From positions 158,612 through 222,611 of the forward strand of contig WGMS01000008.1 in NCBI GenBank assembly GCA_016124935.1: a DNA stretch of 64,000 nt, in the 5' to 3' direction. Both the position numbers and the translations under genes were made by a program. The notes under the pieces are model-generated. The model saw only the letters and a program-made list of their open reading frames with translations, had not been told where the DNA came from and did no database searches. This stretch comes from a bacterium. GTDB lineage: Bacteria; Cyanobacteriota; Vampirovibrionia; Obscuribacterales; Obscuribacteraceae. Numbering within the stretch: position 1 is the stretch's first letter; each line of letters opens with the position of its first letter. Below are positions 44,582 through 53,702 of this stretch, piece by piece.

Positions 44582-46114
44582 CTACTGCCCTATCTGCCAT
44601 AGACGCAGAGAGAAATTATTGCTGCCGGTAAGCGCTCTGGTGCCCACGTCGTTCACAGCCACTCCCCACATTCCGAAAGGACCTATGGTGGAAGCGCTTA
44701 GCTCTTGACCAGAACCGACGTCCCAGAGACGAAACGTCTTATCGAGGCTGCAGGACATGGCACGATTGCCTCCGGCCAGAAACTGAGCGCGCAAAACCCA
44801 GTTGCCGTGCCCGATAAGCTTCTTTTCTTCGGCACCGGTGGCAGTGCTCCAGATTCTGGCGGTCAGATCGCGGCTGGCGGAAATTATTCGAGAACCATCG
44901 ACAGAGACCGCTACGCTCAGGATGTCACCTTTGTGCCCACTGAGCTTTTTAACCGGGGCACCGCTTTCGATGCTCCAGACAGTGAGCAACCTGTCACTAC
45001 CGCCGGAGACAACCTTGGACTCGCCGGGGAGGAATGAGAGGGCTCTTATAGTCCCGGGGTCCTTATCGGTAAGAACCTTTATAGTTTTGCCGCTGCCCAG
45101 ATCCCAGATTCTGATCGTGCCGTCGTATCCGCCGGAGGCAAGCAACCTGCCGGTAGTAGAAAAAGCAAGACCGGTGACTATGTTCTCGTGGCCCTTCAAA
45201 ACTTTTATCTCTCGACCGCTATCTAGATCCCAAATACGAATAGTCTTGTCGCTGCTTCCGGAAGCCAAACGGCTGCCCACAGGAGAGAATGCCAGTGCGG
45301 TGACATTGTCGTCATGCCCTTCGAATCTATGCAACTCCCGACCGCTTGCCATATCCCAGAGTCTTACTGTTTTATCGACGCCACCCGAGGCAGCCTTGCG
45401 GGCATCCGGCGAGAACTCCAGACATTTGACCCAGCTGATATGACCCTTGATCTCCATCAGCTCTTTCGCTTTTTTCAAGAGGGTGTTGTTGCGCAACTCC
45501 CCGGCGATGCCTTCAGCAGAAGCGATAACATCGGTCTTGAGAGGCTGAAGATGTTCTTTCACCGGCTCGGTAAACTCGACTTCCGCCGGATCTACGGTAC
45601 TGCTCGAATTTTCCTGACCTGCCTGATTCAACCCGGCTCCAGGGTCTTCTGTCGTTTGCTCGGAAGCCACTTTGTTTCTGTATGCCTGGGGAGGCACTTC
45701 CGAATCTACCCTAGAGACATTACCGCTGCCGCTTTCGTGGACGCTCTCGCCCGATTCACTGCTTACCATCTCCGAGGAAGTCACCCCCAGAGCCCTCAGC
45801 CGACCGTTTGTAACCGCCAGTTTTGAATAGTCGCCCTGCGCTTTATAGACTTGCGAAAGAAGTTCCAGGCTATCTATGAGGTGCCGGTTATCGCCAAGCT
45901 TGTTTTTGAGCGCTTCGGCTTCCAGGACCGCCGCTTCGGCAAGTTGTTCAGCCTTGGAAAAATCACGTTCTTTAATAAACTGCTCTGCGGTCTGCTTGAA
46001 AGAATGGAAGATCACCGTCTGGGAAAGAGCCGGGGAGCCCGGAGTTGCCAGACCCAGGGAGAGTCCGAGGACGATGAATGCCTTTTGAAAAATTTTAGAG
46101 CTGGATTTGTTCAT
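44582..46114 (-). CDS. Exported seven-blade WD40 repeat protein
   Basis: 510 residues. A signal peptide (VLGLSLGLATPGSPAL) precedes a helical TPR-like N-terminal region (SKAEQLAEAAVLEAEALKNK) and a Ser/Glu linker. Seven WD40 repeats end in RLWD, RIWD, RIWD, TVWS, RIWS, RLWD and RLWQ, enough for one propeller. Such proteins bind partners. It ends 26 bases from the caspase gene on the opposite strand, so the two genes share a short spacer. Confidence 0.9.
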   Translation of the reverse strand: MNKSSSKIFQKAFIVLGLSLGLATPGSPALSQTVIFHSFKQTAEQFIKERDFSKAEQLAEAAVLEAEALKNKLGDNRHLIDSLELLSQVYKAQGDYSKLAVTNGRLRALGVTSSEMVSSESGESVHESGSGNVSRVDSEVPPQAYRNKVASEQTTEDPGAGLNQAGQENSSSTVDPAEVEFTEPVKEHLQPLKTDVIASAEGIAGELRNNTLLKKAKELMEIKGHISWVKCLEFSPDARKAASGGVDKTVRLWDMASGRELHRFEGHDDNVTALAFSPVGSRLASGSSDKTIRIWDLDSGREIKVLKGHENIVTGLAFSTTGRLLASGGYDGTIRIWDLGSGKTIKVLTDKDPGTIRALSFLPGESKVVSGGSDRLLTVWSIESGAPVKKLSGHKGDILSVAVSVDGSRIISASRDLTARIWSTATGAEEKKLIGHGNWVLRAQFLAGGNRAMSCSLDKTFRLWDVGSGQELSASTIGPFGMWGVAVNDVGTRALTGSNNFSLRLWQIGQ

Positions 46115-46304
46115 GAAAGCAGTCTAGTCTGTTTTCGCGCTCGGTTCCTGAATTAGCTCTGATACTTGAGGGAAGCGGCCGACGCCTACGTTGTAAAGAC
46201 ACAATCGAAAGAGTATTACTTTATTAAAGCTGGAAACCGTGCCAATATCCGTGGGAATTCGCAAGAATTTGTAATAATATTACTGGCGTTTTCCCTAGTA
46301 TCAC

Positions 46305-46354
46305 CAGCGTGCCTACCTGCTAGCATGATCTAGTCGGATCGCACAGGCACGCTG
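46305..46354. repeat. 10-bp inverted repeat with 30-base spacer
   Basis: cagcgtgcct (46305-46314) and aggcacgctg (46345-46354) are perfect reverse complements in the divergent spacer between the WD40 gene and the TPR lipoprotein gene. A gtaat-aat-attac dyad lies nearby at about 46271-46283. Confidence 0.7.
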
Positions 46355-46415
46355 TAGAAACCGACCATCATAATTATGAGTTCTGAATCGGCGAAAAGCA
46401 TCGGAGATGAGAGCA

Positions 46416-47132
46416 ATGAACAAGAATAAATCGAGATTTCTAGCGACGGTACTGGGACTGTGCGCGCTGACAGCCTGCTCCCAGGGCGGCGCCGAAAAGA
46501 CCTCGGCTAACGATGCAGCATCCCCGGGCGGCACAGATGTTGCGGTGAAGGACGTTGTAGCCGAAGGCGATGCCCAAACTATCGCACCAAATCCGGTTGG
46601 CAGCGGAATAGCTACAGTTCGAACACGGGAGCTAGATCCGGGTGGTCCCGGAGACTCTGGTATGAGCGTTCAGGTCAAAGGCAAGGCGCCGGCTCCCGAT
46701 GACCGGTCCTATCTCAATTTGAGCATGGGCAAGCTTGCGGTCGGCGACCAGAAGAAGAAAAAACTGAACGCCAACTATCACTTCAATAACGCCAATACAT
46801 TTAGAGAGAAGAGACAATATAACGACGCCATCGAAGAGTATAAAAGAGCAATTCGCTCCTACCCCGCCGATGGTGCCTTCTATAAAAACCTCGGCGGCAC
46901 CTTCGCCATGGTCGGTAAGTTTGACGACGCTGAAGCAGTTCTTTCTAGAGGGACAGAAATAAGCCCCGATGACTGGTTGATGTGGAACAATCTGGCGGTC
47001 GTCCTGCAACAGCTCAACAAGAACAAAGAGTGCGTGGCCGCAATTAAAAAATCGATGGCGCTCAATCCGCCTGACTATGAAAAAGAGAACATGACCCTCA
47101 CGCTCAAGAAGCTGGAAGCAAGCACAAACTGA
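46416..47132 (+). CDS. TPR lipoprotein
   Basis: About 238 residues from ATG 46416 (GGAG nine bases before); ATG 46407 is in frame. Signal: MNKNKSRFLATVLGLC with lipobox LTAC near residue 22. A disordered Gly/Asp/Ala linker follows. Three TPR units occupy the C-terminal half (YNDAIEEYKRAIRSYPADGA, FDDAEAVLSRGTEISPDDWL). Envelope scaffold of unknown partner. Convergent with the kinase operon, 35 bases apart. Confidence 0.83.
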   Translation: MNKNKSRFLATVLGLCALTACSQGGAEKTSANDAASPGGTDVAVKDVVAEGDAQTIAPNPVGSGIATVRTRELDPGGPGDSGMSVQVKGKAPAPDDRSYLNLSMGKLAVGDQKKKKLNANYHFNNANTFREKRQYNDAIEEYKRAIRSYPADGAFYKNLGGTFAMVGKFDDAEAVLSRGTEISPDDWLMWNNLAVVLQQLNKNKECVAAIKKSMALNPPDYEKENMTLTLKKLEASTN

Positions 47133-47166
47133 GAACAAACAGGTCAAAGCTCAGGCGCGGCAAGGC

Positions 47167-48738
47167 TCAAGCAATCTTCTCCAGCCTTGTAATCAGCTCC
47201 CTGGCGCTGCCCAATCTCTCTTCAACCTTTAGTGCGGTCAGATCGAAGACGAGCTCTTTCAGCTCGATGCTTTTGTCCTGGGCTAGTTCGGTCCTGCTTA
47301 AGGGCGTCGGGTCTTCTCCGGTCATTAGAAAGGCGATGGTGCATCCAAGCGAATAGAGATCGCTTGCCTGGCAAGGATAGCCTCGAAACTGCTCCGGCGC
47401 CATATAAGCATGCTTGCCGACCACGGTCCTGGTAACATCGGATTCCATCAATTTCGCGACATTGAAGTCTATCAGCTTTATCTGTCCGGCTTCGGTGCAA
47501 ATGAGATTGTCCGGAGACAGATCTCGATGCACCACCGGTGACTCCAGCCCGTGAAGATATTCGAGTATACGAGCTATCTGCAGCGAAAAATCCTTAACCG
47601 AATCAATAGGAAGTGCTCCCTTCTCTTTCACCAGCCTTCTCAGATTCTTGCCGTCGACAAATTCGAGTACTAAATAAGCTCGATGATCTTCGACAAACTG
47701 GTCATAGAGCCTGACTATCCCGGGATGATCCAGCGCTGCCAGCATAAGCGCCTCGTTCTTGACATTGGCGAAAGATCTATCTCTCACTTCATGACCGGCG
47801 TCGACGGGTAGAACGAACTCTTTGAGAGCCACGTCCCGATTCTCTTCATTGTCGTAACCGTGATAGATTTGCGCCTGCCCACCGGCAGAAAGGGGCTCCT
47901 CGATTCGGTATCGCCCCCCGCATAGTTCGGTGCCACCGGTTAGAGTGTGCAGTCTCTTTCGTTTAAAAGAATGCAGGTCATCCAGCCACAGCTGAGTAAA
48001 TCCAATCTCAGAGTGGTCTTCGACGGCTCTTTTAATAGAATCACTCAACGCCTCCGGTTTGCCGTAGCGCAATATGGAAGAGAGCAAGCGGTCTTTATCC
48101 GATTCCAGGGTAAATAGATCGAGCGGAATCATAAAAGAGAAATTGAGTCGCCCGCTCAATATGCCATTTAAAAGACTCTTGCGCTTGAATGCCGCCAGAG
48201 AAATAAACTGCAGCAAATAAGCCATCTGCTTGCTTCTAGAGTATCCGCTCAGATCGTAATGAAGAAAGACATAGTTACCGTCCTGAACCCTGGGATTTCT
48301 AGAAGGGTAGCTAACCAGCTCGGCAGACTCCATGTCTTTCCAGAGCAAAGGCCAGGAGACCCTGGTAACCGGTTCTCGAACGACTATCTTCAAGCCGGTG
48401 GGCTCGACCAGCAAATTAGCGGGCGATGACAATGAGTTCTCGCTATAGAATCTTCCCGCCCTGACCAGCACCAGAAAAAGTGGTATCAGAAGAAAAACAG
48501 CAAGGATACCGGTTTTGCCTATAGTGACAAATAGAAGTAGAAGTAACGAGACAAGAAAAACCAGACTGACAAGGGCGACTGCAAAAAAATACAATCCCAA
48601 TTGCATGTGCCCGGAGACTTCAGCCTTATTGCCTCTGGCAAGCACACGCTCTTGCCACTCGACACCGTTCAAAACCATGCTGATCCTGTCTTTCTCAGGC
48701 TCCAGCGCTGCGTTCTGGTCGGTCTTCAAATCTTTCAT
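47167..48738 (-). CDS. Membrane Ser/Thr protein kinase (DFN variant)
   Basis: About 523 residues from ATG 48738, 17 bases after the upstream stop. Two membrane helices at about 50-105 (LYFFAVALVSLVFLVSLLLL, TGILAVFLLIPLFLVLV) precede a beta-rich unknown region. The kinase domain starts at YRIEEPLSAGGQAQIYHG; Lys in VALKEFVLPV, VHRDLSPDNLI and the activation motif LIDFNVAK. DFN replaces DFG, so metal binding may differ, yet HRDLSPDN is intact. Last gene of a four-gene operon; it may phosphorylate the other products. Confidence 0.88.
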   Translation of the reverse strand: MKDLKTDQNAALEPEKDRISMVLNGVEWQERVLARGNKAEVSGHMQLGLYFFAVALVSLVFLVSLLLLLFVTIGKTGILAVFLLIPLFLVLVRAGRFYSENSLSSPANLLVEPTGLKIVVREPVTRVSWPLLWKDMESAELVSYPSRNPRVQDGNYVFLHYDLSGYSRSKQMAYLLQFISLAAFKRKSLLNGILSGRLNFSFMIPLDLFTLESDKDRLLSSILRYGKPEALSDSIKRAVEDHSEIGFTQLWLDDLHSFKRKRLHTLTGGTELCGGRYRIEEPLSAGGQAQIYHGYDNEENRDVALKEFVLPVDAGHEVRDRSFANVKNEALMLAALDHPGIVRLYDQFVEDHRAYLVLEFVDGKNLRRLVKEKGALPIDSVKDFSLQIARILEYLHGLESPVVHRDLSPDNLICTEAGQIKLIDFNVAKLMESDVTRTVVGKHAYMAPEQFRGYPCQASDLYSLGCTIAFLMTGEDPTPLSRTELAQDKSIELKELVFDLTALKVEERLGSARELITRLEKIA

Positions 48739-48754
48739 TGCGGTTTCGACTCTC

Positions 48755-50359
48755 TTAGAGCTTCCTTTCCAGACGGCGCAAACGCTCGATGATCTCTTCG
48801 ATGTCTTTAAGGCGCTCCCCCGAGTCTTCCATAGTGCAGAGATTGACAAGTTCGTCCAATTCACCGCATACGACATCACTGCCTGCCACCCTGGCCGGAC
48901 TGGATGCGCTTATAGGCTCGGGGTCCTGTCCTGTCAAAAGAAAATACAGGGTGGCCGCCGCCGCGTACACGTCGCTGGCAGGTTCTGCCCGGCCTCGAAA
49001 CTGCTCCGGAGGGATGTAGCATTGTTTGCCGATGAGCGTACCGGTGAGATTGCCTACAAACTCGTTGGCGGCACCAAAATCAACCAGCATCAATTCTCGA
49101 CCGGGATCTCTCAAAATAAGATTATCCGGGGTGAGATCTCGGTGAAGCACCGGTGGCTCCTGACCATGTAAATAAGAAAGAATCGGGAAGAGATCGAGCG
49201 CTATCTTCACGGTCTCGGCCTGGGAAAATGGTCCTGCCATTCTGACATGCTGGCGCAGGGTCAGGCCGGGCACATACTCGAGAACCAGATAGTCACGACC
49301 TCTCTCTACGAAATAATCGAGCACATGGACGATAGAGGGATGATCCAGCCTGGCAAGCATATTGGCCTCACGAGAGAACATCTCGTGCACCCTATCCGCC
49401 AGCCCCGGTTCGCTATCCACCGGCACACGCATCTCTTTTACCACCACCCGGGAGCCATCGAACCGGCTGGCGAGATAGACGGAAGACATGCCACCACAGG
49501 CGATGAGCATAAGTATCTTCAACTTACCATCTTGTAGATTCTGCCCGGCAGAGAGCGGCACAAAATTGGTGACCTCGAACTGACTTTTCAGACTCTCTTC
49601 CCACATGCGGGTGAAGCTCGCTCCGCCGAGCTCCGCCATATCCGCCTGTCCGGTGAGCACATTGCGCTTGAGGGCAAGCACGTCCGGATTGAGCGACATA
49701 GGATCGCCCCAGCGGGCAAGCGCGATGAAAACAGTCTCTAGATCCTCCGGGCTGAAACCGGCAAGAGGAAAGGGAGCCATGCCTCCGGATTTGAAATCAA
49801 ACATCAGAAAACCGCAATTAATCCAGCCCCTGTCCAGGGTCCTTTGAATCAACTCTGCCATATTAGACCGGCGAAAGCGATACTCTCTCTGCCTAGCCAT
49901 ACGATTGACCAGAATCTCCGGCGACTTCAAGCGCCTTAACCTGACAGAATGGAGATCCGTCCAACTGCGAGATAGACGCCGAAGCATGGTTGAAGAGTGC
50001 ATCGAACTGACGACCTCAATTCCATGGCGGGAGAGCCTGATCTTCATCCTGGTGGCATGCAGAAAAACAATCGGAATCAAAAACATCTGCAGGACGATAC
50101 TGATGGCGGCGATGCCGCCCGCGAGATACTGATTGATAAAAGACGCGACTATCCATGAGAATGTGGAGATCAAAAGACAAAACAGAATCATGACCAGCGC
50201 TGGCCCCAGAGGAATAAGTCGACAGCTCACTTCGAAATATTCAAGGTCACTATCCTGATGCGCATCCAGGTCCTGGCTCTGGCTCTGACTCTGGATCTCA
50301 TCTCTATTCTCCGGCACCTGATCGGACCGGTCTTTATCTACTTCCAGTTCGCCTCTCAT
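48755..50359 (-). CDS. Membrane Ser/Thr protein kinase (DFG)
   Basis: 534 residues. Two membrane helices near 55-105 (ALVMILFCLLISTFSWIVAS, IAAISIVLQMFLIPIVFL) and a beta-rich linker, then a kinase domain: LIACGGMSSVYLASRFDG, Lys in VVVKEMRVP, VLHRDLTPDNLIL and LVDFGAAN. The layout matches the kinase downstream, so they are likely paralogues from a local duplication. It follows the TPR gene by 32 bases. Confidence 0.9.
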   Translation of the reverse strand: MRGELEVDKDRSDQVPENRDEIQSQSQSQDLDAHQDSDLEYFEVSCRLIPLGPALVMILFCLLISTFSWIVASFINQYLAGGIAAISIVLQMFLIPIVFLHATRMKIRLSRHGIEVVSSMHSSTMLRRLSRSWTDLHSVRLRRLKSPEILVNRMARQREYRFRRSNMAELIQRTLDRGWINCGFLMFDFKSGGMAPFPLAGFSPEDLETVFIALARWGDPMSLNPDVLALKRNVLTGQADMAELGGASFTRMWEESLKSQFEVTNFVPLSAGQNLQDGKLKILMLIACGGMSSVYLASRFDGSRVVVKEMRVPVDSEPGLADRVHEMFSREANMLARLDHPSIVHVLDYFVERGRDYLVLEYVPGLTLRQHVRMAGPFSQAETVKIALDLFPILSYLHGQEPPVLHRDLTPDNLILRDPGRELMLVDFGAANEFVGNLTGTLIGKQCYIPPEQFRGRAEPASDVYAAAATLYFLLTGQDPEPISASSPARVAGSDVVCGELDELVNLCTMEDSGERLKDIEEIIERLRRLERKL

Positions 50360-50391
50360 GAACTTCTCCGGTGCAGGATCTAGATCGGCTT

Positions 50392-51315
50392 CTAATTCAA
50401 TTTACCCGTCTCCGAAAGAATCACACGCTCCTCTTCTTGATAGACGGGGTTATCCGGGTCCATCTGCCTGGCAGAGCGAACATCCTCCAGGGCACCCTGA
50501 CCATCGCCTTTCTCCCGCCGAAGTTGAGCCCTGTCGGCAAAAACTCTGGGGTCTCTCTGCCGGGAAAGCGAAATCTCGAACTGTTCGGAAGCCTTATCGA
50601 GATCACCTTTACTCCAGAAGATCAAAGCTTTCTCACGATTGACCCCGGCGCAGGGTTCTATTGCCTGGGCTTTATCAAACCACTTCAGGGCCTCATCATA
50701 GCGCCTCTGGCGTCGATAGAACGAGCCCATCTCGTGATTGGCGCGCTCCATGGTGCAGGAAGCCGCATGTTCCACGGCACGCCGGTATTCGGATTCCGCT
50801 TTTTTGAGATCTCCCAGCTCCTCATAGCAAGCAGCTTTGCCCTGGTAGGCGGAATCTATCTTTTGAACAGCCAGAGCACGGTCGAACCATTTGAGGGCCT
50901 CTTGATACTCTTTTGCAGAAGAGCGGTTCCAGCCACGCTCCAGAAGAATGCGGAACTCTACCGGCGAATGGTCGGTCCCGACCATCCACCAGATATTGGG
51001 ATATTTAGAGCGCAACTCCTCGGCCTGATCTAGAGAGGCAAGACCCTCTTCATAGCGCTTCAGACGCCTTAAACAGAAAGCCCTGGCCACATAGATCTGG
51101 GGGTCTATGGCAAAGATAGGATTCTCCAGCCCCTTATCATAGGTTTCAAGCGCCCCTTTGAAGTTCTGGGCTCGCTCCTGATAGATGGCGTTAGAGATGG
51201 GGTGCAAGCCGAAGAGCACAGCCAGACCCAGGGAGAACAAAATGATGCTTACGATAGAAAGCAAAGTGAGTTTGGCTTTCATTCTTGCCTTATTCAGATT
51301 CTCGTCTTCACTCAC
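50392..51315 (-). CDS. Membrane-anchored TPR protein
   Basis: About 307 residues from GTG 51315, with GGAGAAC seven bases upstream and an 8-base overlap with the hydrolase stop. One membrane helix (LLSIVSIILFSLGLAVLFGL) precedes TPR units: YQEALKWFDRALAVQKIDSA, YDEALKWFDKAQAIEPCAG, DKASEQFEISLSRQ. Likely an adaptor next to the two kinases and the hydrolase. Confidence 0.85.
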   Translation of the reverse strand: MSEDENLNKARMKAKLTLLSIVSIILFSLGLAVLFGLHPISNAIYQERAQNFKGALETYDKGLENPIFAIDPQIYVARAFCLRRLKRYEEGLASLDQAEELRSKYPNIWWMVGTDHSPVEFRILLERGWNRSSAKEYQEALKWFDRALAVQKIDSAYQGKAACYEELGDLKKAESEYRRAVEHAASCTMERANHEMGSFYRRQRRYDEALKWFDKAQAIEPCAGVNREKALIFWSKGDLDKASEQFEISLSRQRDPRVFADRAQLRREKGDGQGALEDVRSARQMDPDNPVYQEEERVILSETGKLN

Positions 51316-53161
51316 CAGAGTTCTCCATCTTGGTCGCCGATTGAGGTCTGGCGTGTTCATCCAACCAGGTCGAGAGGGTATCGAGCAGAATCCTGCATTG
51401 TCTATCCGTCTCGAATATCAGGTGCTCAGCTTCTCCCAGAATAAACATGTCCTTATCCGAATTACGAATATTGTCGAACATTCTAAATGTCCCTGCCGGT
51501 TTCACAAGAGCATCTTTCAAGCCCTGCACTATAAAAGCCGGCGTCTTCTCTATGTCTTTGCAGGCTTTCTCCGTCGAGCGCATAAAGATGTCGAAATCGA
51601 GAAGCTCTCTCGGGCTCACTTTCAGTTTTGCTTTCTTATCCTCCGCCCAACTCGCTCTGAGCTCCGGTCGGGAAGTAGCCTGGTTGGCGATGGAATCCAT
51701 CATTCGATAGGGTTTACTTGGGTTCTTGAGAAAATGGAAAGCCACTCCTAAAGCCATGCGCTTTTCTTGAAAGCGCTCCGCCGAAGGGACCGAGGCGATG
51801 ACACCATTGGCGAAGCCGTCATATCGAGCGGCGGTTCGCAAAGCGATAGCTCCGCCCATAGACTCTCCCAGAATAAAAACAGGAATGTCGGGTTGCTTGG
51901 CGCGAATCAAATCGACAACGAACTTGATATCGTCGATAGTGTCATCAAAACGGATTTTCTCGCTACCCGGCGCCGCCAACCACGAGCCGAATCCCCTGGC
52001 ATCGATGGCGCAAACGAAATAACCTCGACCGGCCATCTCTTTGCCGAATACGGTAAACGCCTGGTTCTCGAGACCCATTCCATGAACACATACTATGACA
52101 GCCTTAACCGCCCCCGGTGGTATGCTCTCGTCGCGCCACGCTATCACCGGCAGTGACTTGAGTCTCGACCTCGAATTATACGCCTCATAAAGAAAGTCTC
52201 CTGCCGTGGAAGGATTGTGCTGACTCAAATAATCCAATAAGAACTCTTCTTTTATACTGGCGAGCCGACCTTCCTTCTCAAGTTTCATTCTGAAGAAAAC
52301 AAAACTCTCCAGCATCTCCGCCAGCTCAGGACGCATCGTCTCTAAATGAGCCCTGTATTCCGCCGCCTTTGAAGTATCGGATCTCTCCAGATGGCGATAG
52401 CACTGACCAAGCTGCAAAAGTGTCCAGAAATAGCGTCCCTGGCAAGCAAGATCACTGATGCTGCCAAAATTGCCGACGCGACTCTGCTGCAATTGGCGTG
52501 ACTGAGCCTCTTTCAATTTCTCTAAGTGCTGGATCGCCTTCTCGAAATTTCCCCGGGCGATATAGCAGCCTGCCAGGCAGTCGAGTAATTCCTGCCTCAG
52601 ATAATCGACATCGTTTATATAATTCGCCGAAATCAGCGCGGCATTGTAATACCTGATTGCCGCATCCAGCTTGCGATCGTCATAGTAACAGTCCCCTAGC
52701 CGCCGACTGAGGGTCATTTGATCACGAAGCTGGGCTTCGCTTCGCTTACTTTGAATAGATTCGATGCGATGCAGATGACCGATGGCTTTTTTGATCTTGT
52801 CCTCCCATCGCTCTAATAAAGCCAGAAAATAGAGCAAAGAGATCTCTCTGTTGCTGTCCTTTGCTTGCTTGGCTTCTTCAATACCGCTCTTGAGGAACGC
52901 TCTCACCTCTTCAATTCGACCAGCTTGAAAAAGCTCCAGGGCTTTAGCCTGCTCCGGCTCTATGCTGGAGACAAAGCGGGATAGAAAATGCACCGGAGAG
53001 CTATCACCCTGCTGCGATGCAACCGGCATGCCGTCCTGGGCGAAGGCCCCGGAGACAGATAGCATAAGACAAGCGGCAATCAGAAAAATAGAGACCAATC
53101 CAAATCCGCGGCACTTCTGGGCTCTGAGACATTGCCCGGTATTCACGTAGATTCCGGTCAT
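51308..53161 (-). CDS. Exported TPR-alpha/beta hydrolase fusion
   Basis: 617 residues. A signal peptide ends near GAFAQD. TPR helices run from about 70 to 300 (LDAAIRYYNAALISANYIND, FEKAIQHLEKLKEAQSRQLQ). A serine-aminopeptidase (S33)/lysophospholipase-like alpha/beta hydrolase follows: VCVHGMGLENQAFTVFGKEM, nucleophile in FILGESMGGAIALRTA, Asp in QGLKDALVKP and His in LGEAEHLIFE. It probably hydrolyses lipid or ester substrates in the envelope. First gene of the kinase operon. Confidence 0.91.
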   Translation of the reverse strand: MTGIYVNTGQCLRAQKCRGFGLVSIFLIAACLMLSVSGAFAQDGMPVASQQGDSSPVHFLSRFVSSIEPEQAKALELFQAGRIEEVRAFLKSGIEEAKQAKDSNREISLLYFLALLERWEDKIKKAIGHLHRIESIQSKRSEAQLRDQMTLSRRLGDCYYDDRKLDAAIRYYNAALISANYINDVDYLRQELLDCLAGCYIARGNFEKAIQHLEKLKEAQSRQLQQSRVGNFGSISDLACQGRYFWTLLQLGQCYRHLERSDTSKAAEYRAHLETMRPELAEMLESFVFFRMKLEKEGRLASIKEEFLLDYLSQHNPSTAGDFLYEAYNSRSRLKSLPVIAWRDESIPPGAVKAVIVCVHGMGLENQAFTVFGKEMAGRGYFVCAIDARGFGSWLAAPGSEKIRFDDTIDDIKFVVDLIRAKQPDIPVFILGESMGGAIALRTAARYDGFANGVIASVPSAERFQEKRMALGVAFHFLKNPSKPYRMMDSIANQATSRPELRASWAEDKKAKLKVSPRELLDFDIFMRSTEKACKDIEKTPAFIVQGLKDALVKPAGTFRMFDNIRNSDKDMFILGEAEHLIFETDRQCRILLDTLSTWLDEHARPQSATKMENSGE

Positions 53162-53233
53162 TTACTTTTTCACACAATGAAAGAAAGGGGTCAACCGGGC
53201 TATTCTATATGATCTTCTCCATCGGTCTTTTTA

Positions 53234-53264
53234 TTGACTTAATAACACCTTAGATTTAATCTAA
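53234..53264 (+). promoter_or_regulatory. Promoter and 7-1-7 Fur/PerR-type box of the Fur gene
   Basis: TTGACT (53234-53239) is the -35. The perfect palindrome TTAGATTTAATCTAA (53250-53264, 7-1-7) covers the -10 position and lies five bases before the ATG. It fits the Per/Fur box form and suggests autorepression with a very short leader. Confidence 0.75.
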
Positions 53265-53268
53265 AGAG

Positions 53269-53694
53269 ATGGCAGCACACTTTTCTAAAACCACCACCTT
53301 GCAAGTCGAGCAATTGCTCCGGGATCATCATGTCAAACCGACCTCCCAAAGGGTCGTGATCACCAGCTATTTGCTCAGCACCGAAGAGCACCCTTCGGCA
53401 GATGAGGTCTATGAACAGATTCGCAATAACCTGCCGGTCAGACCTTCTCGAGCCACGGTCTACAATACCTTGAACGCCCTGGTCGAAGCAGGAGTTGTCA
53501 GAGAGGTGACAGTTGACCCCAAAAGAGTCCGTTATGACGCCAATCTAGACTTTCATCATCACTTTGTCGATCTAGAAACCGGCGCTATCAGAGATATCGC
53601 AAAAGAGAAAGTGGACGAGGTAAAACAGAGCCTGGGCAAGAACTTCTCCGTAGAATCTTATCAAGTCACTTTCTACGGCAAGATCAAAGGCTAA
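53269..53694 (+). CDS. Fur-family regulator without cysteines (PerR/Irr-like)
   Basis: 141 residues. Winged helix: TSQRVVITSYLLSTEEHPSA, SRATVYNTLNALVEAGVVRE; then RYDANLDFHHHFVDLETGAI. His/Asp positions of the regulatory metal site are present (HHHF), but there is no CxxC and no Cys anywhere, so the structural zinc site is missing, as in Irr-type members. It should sense metal, haem or peroxide. The upstream box overlaps its own promoter. Convergent with a TPR gene, 8 bases apart. Confidence 0.92.
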   Translation: MAAHFSKTTTLQVEQLLRDHHVKPTSQRVVITSYLLSTEEHPSADEVYEQIRNNLPVRPSRATVYNTLNALVEAGVVREVTVDPKRVRYDANLDFHHHFVDLETGAIRDIAKEKVDEVKQSLGKNFSVESYQVTFYGKIKG

Positions 53695-53702
53695 ATCTGT
53701 TT

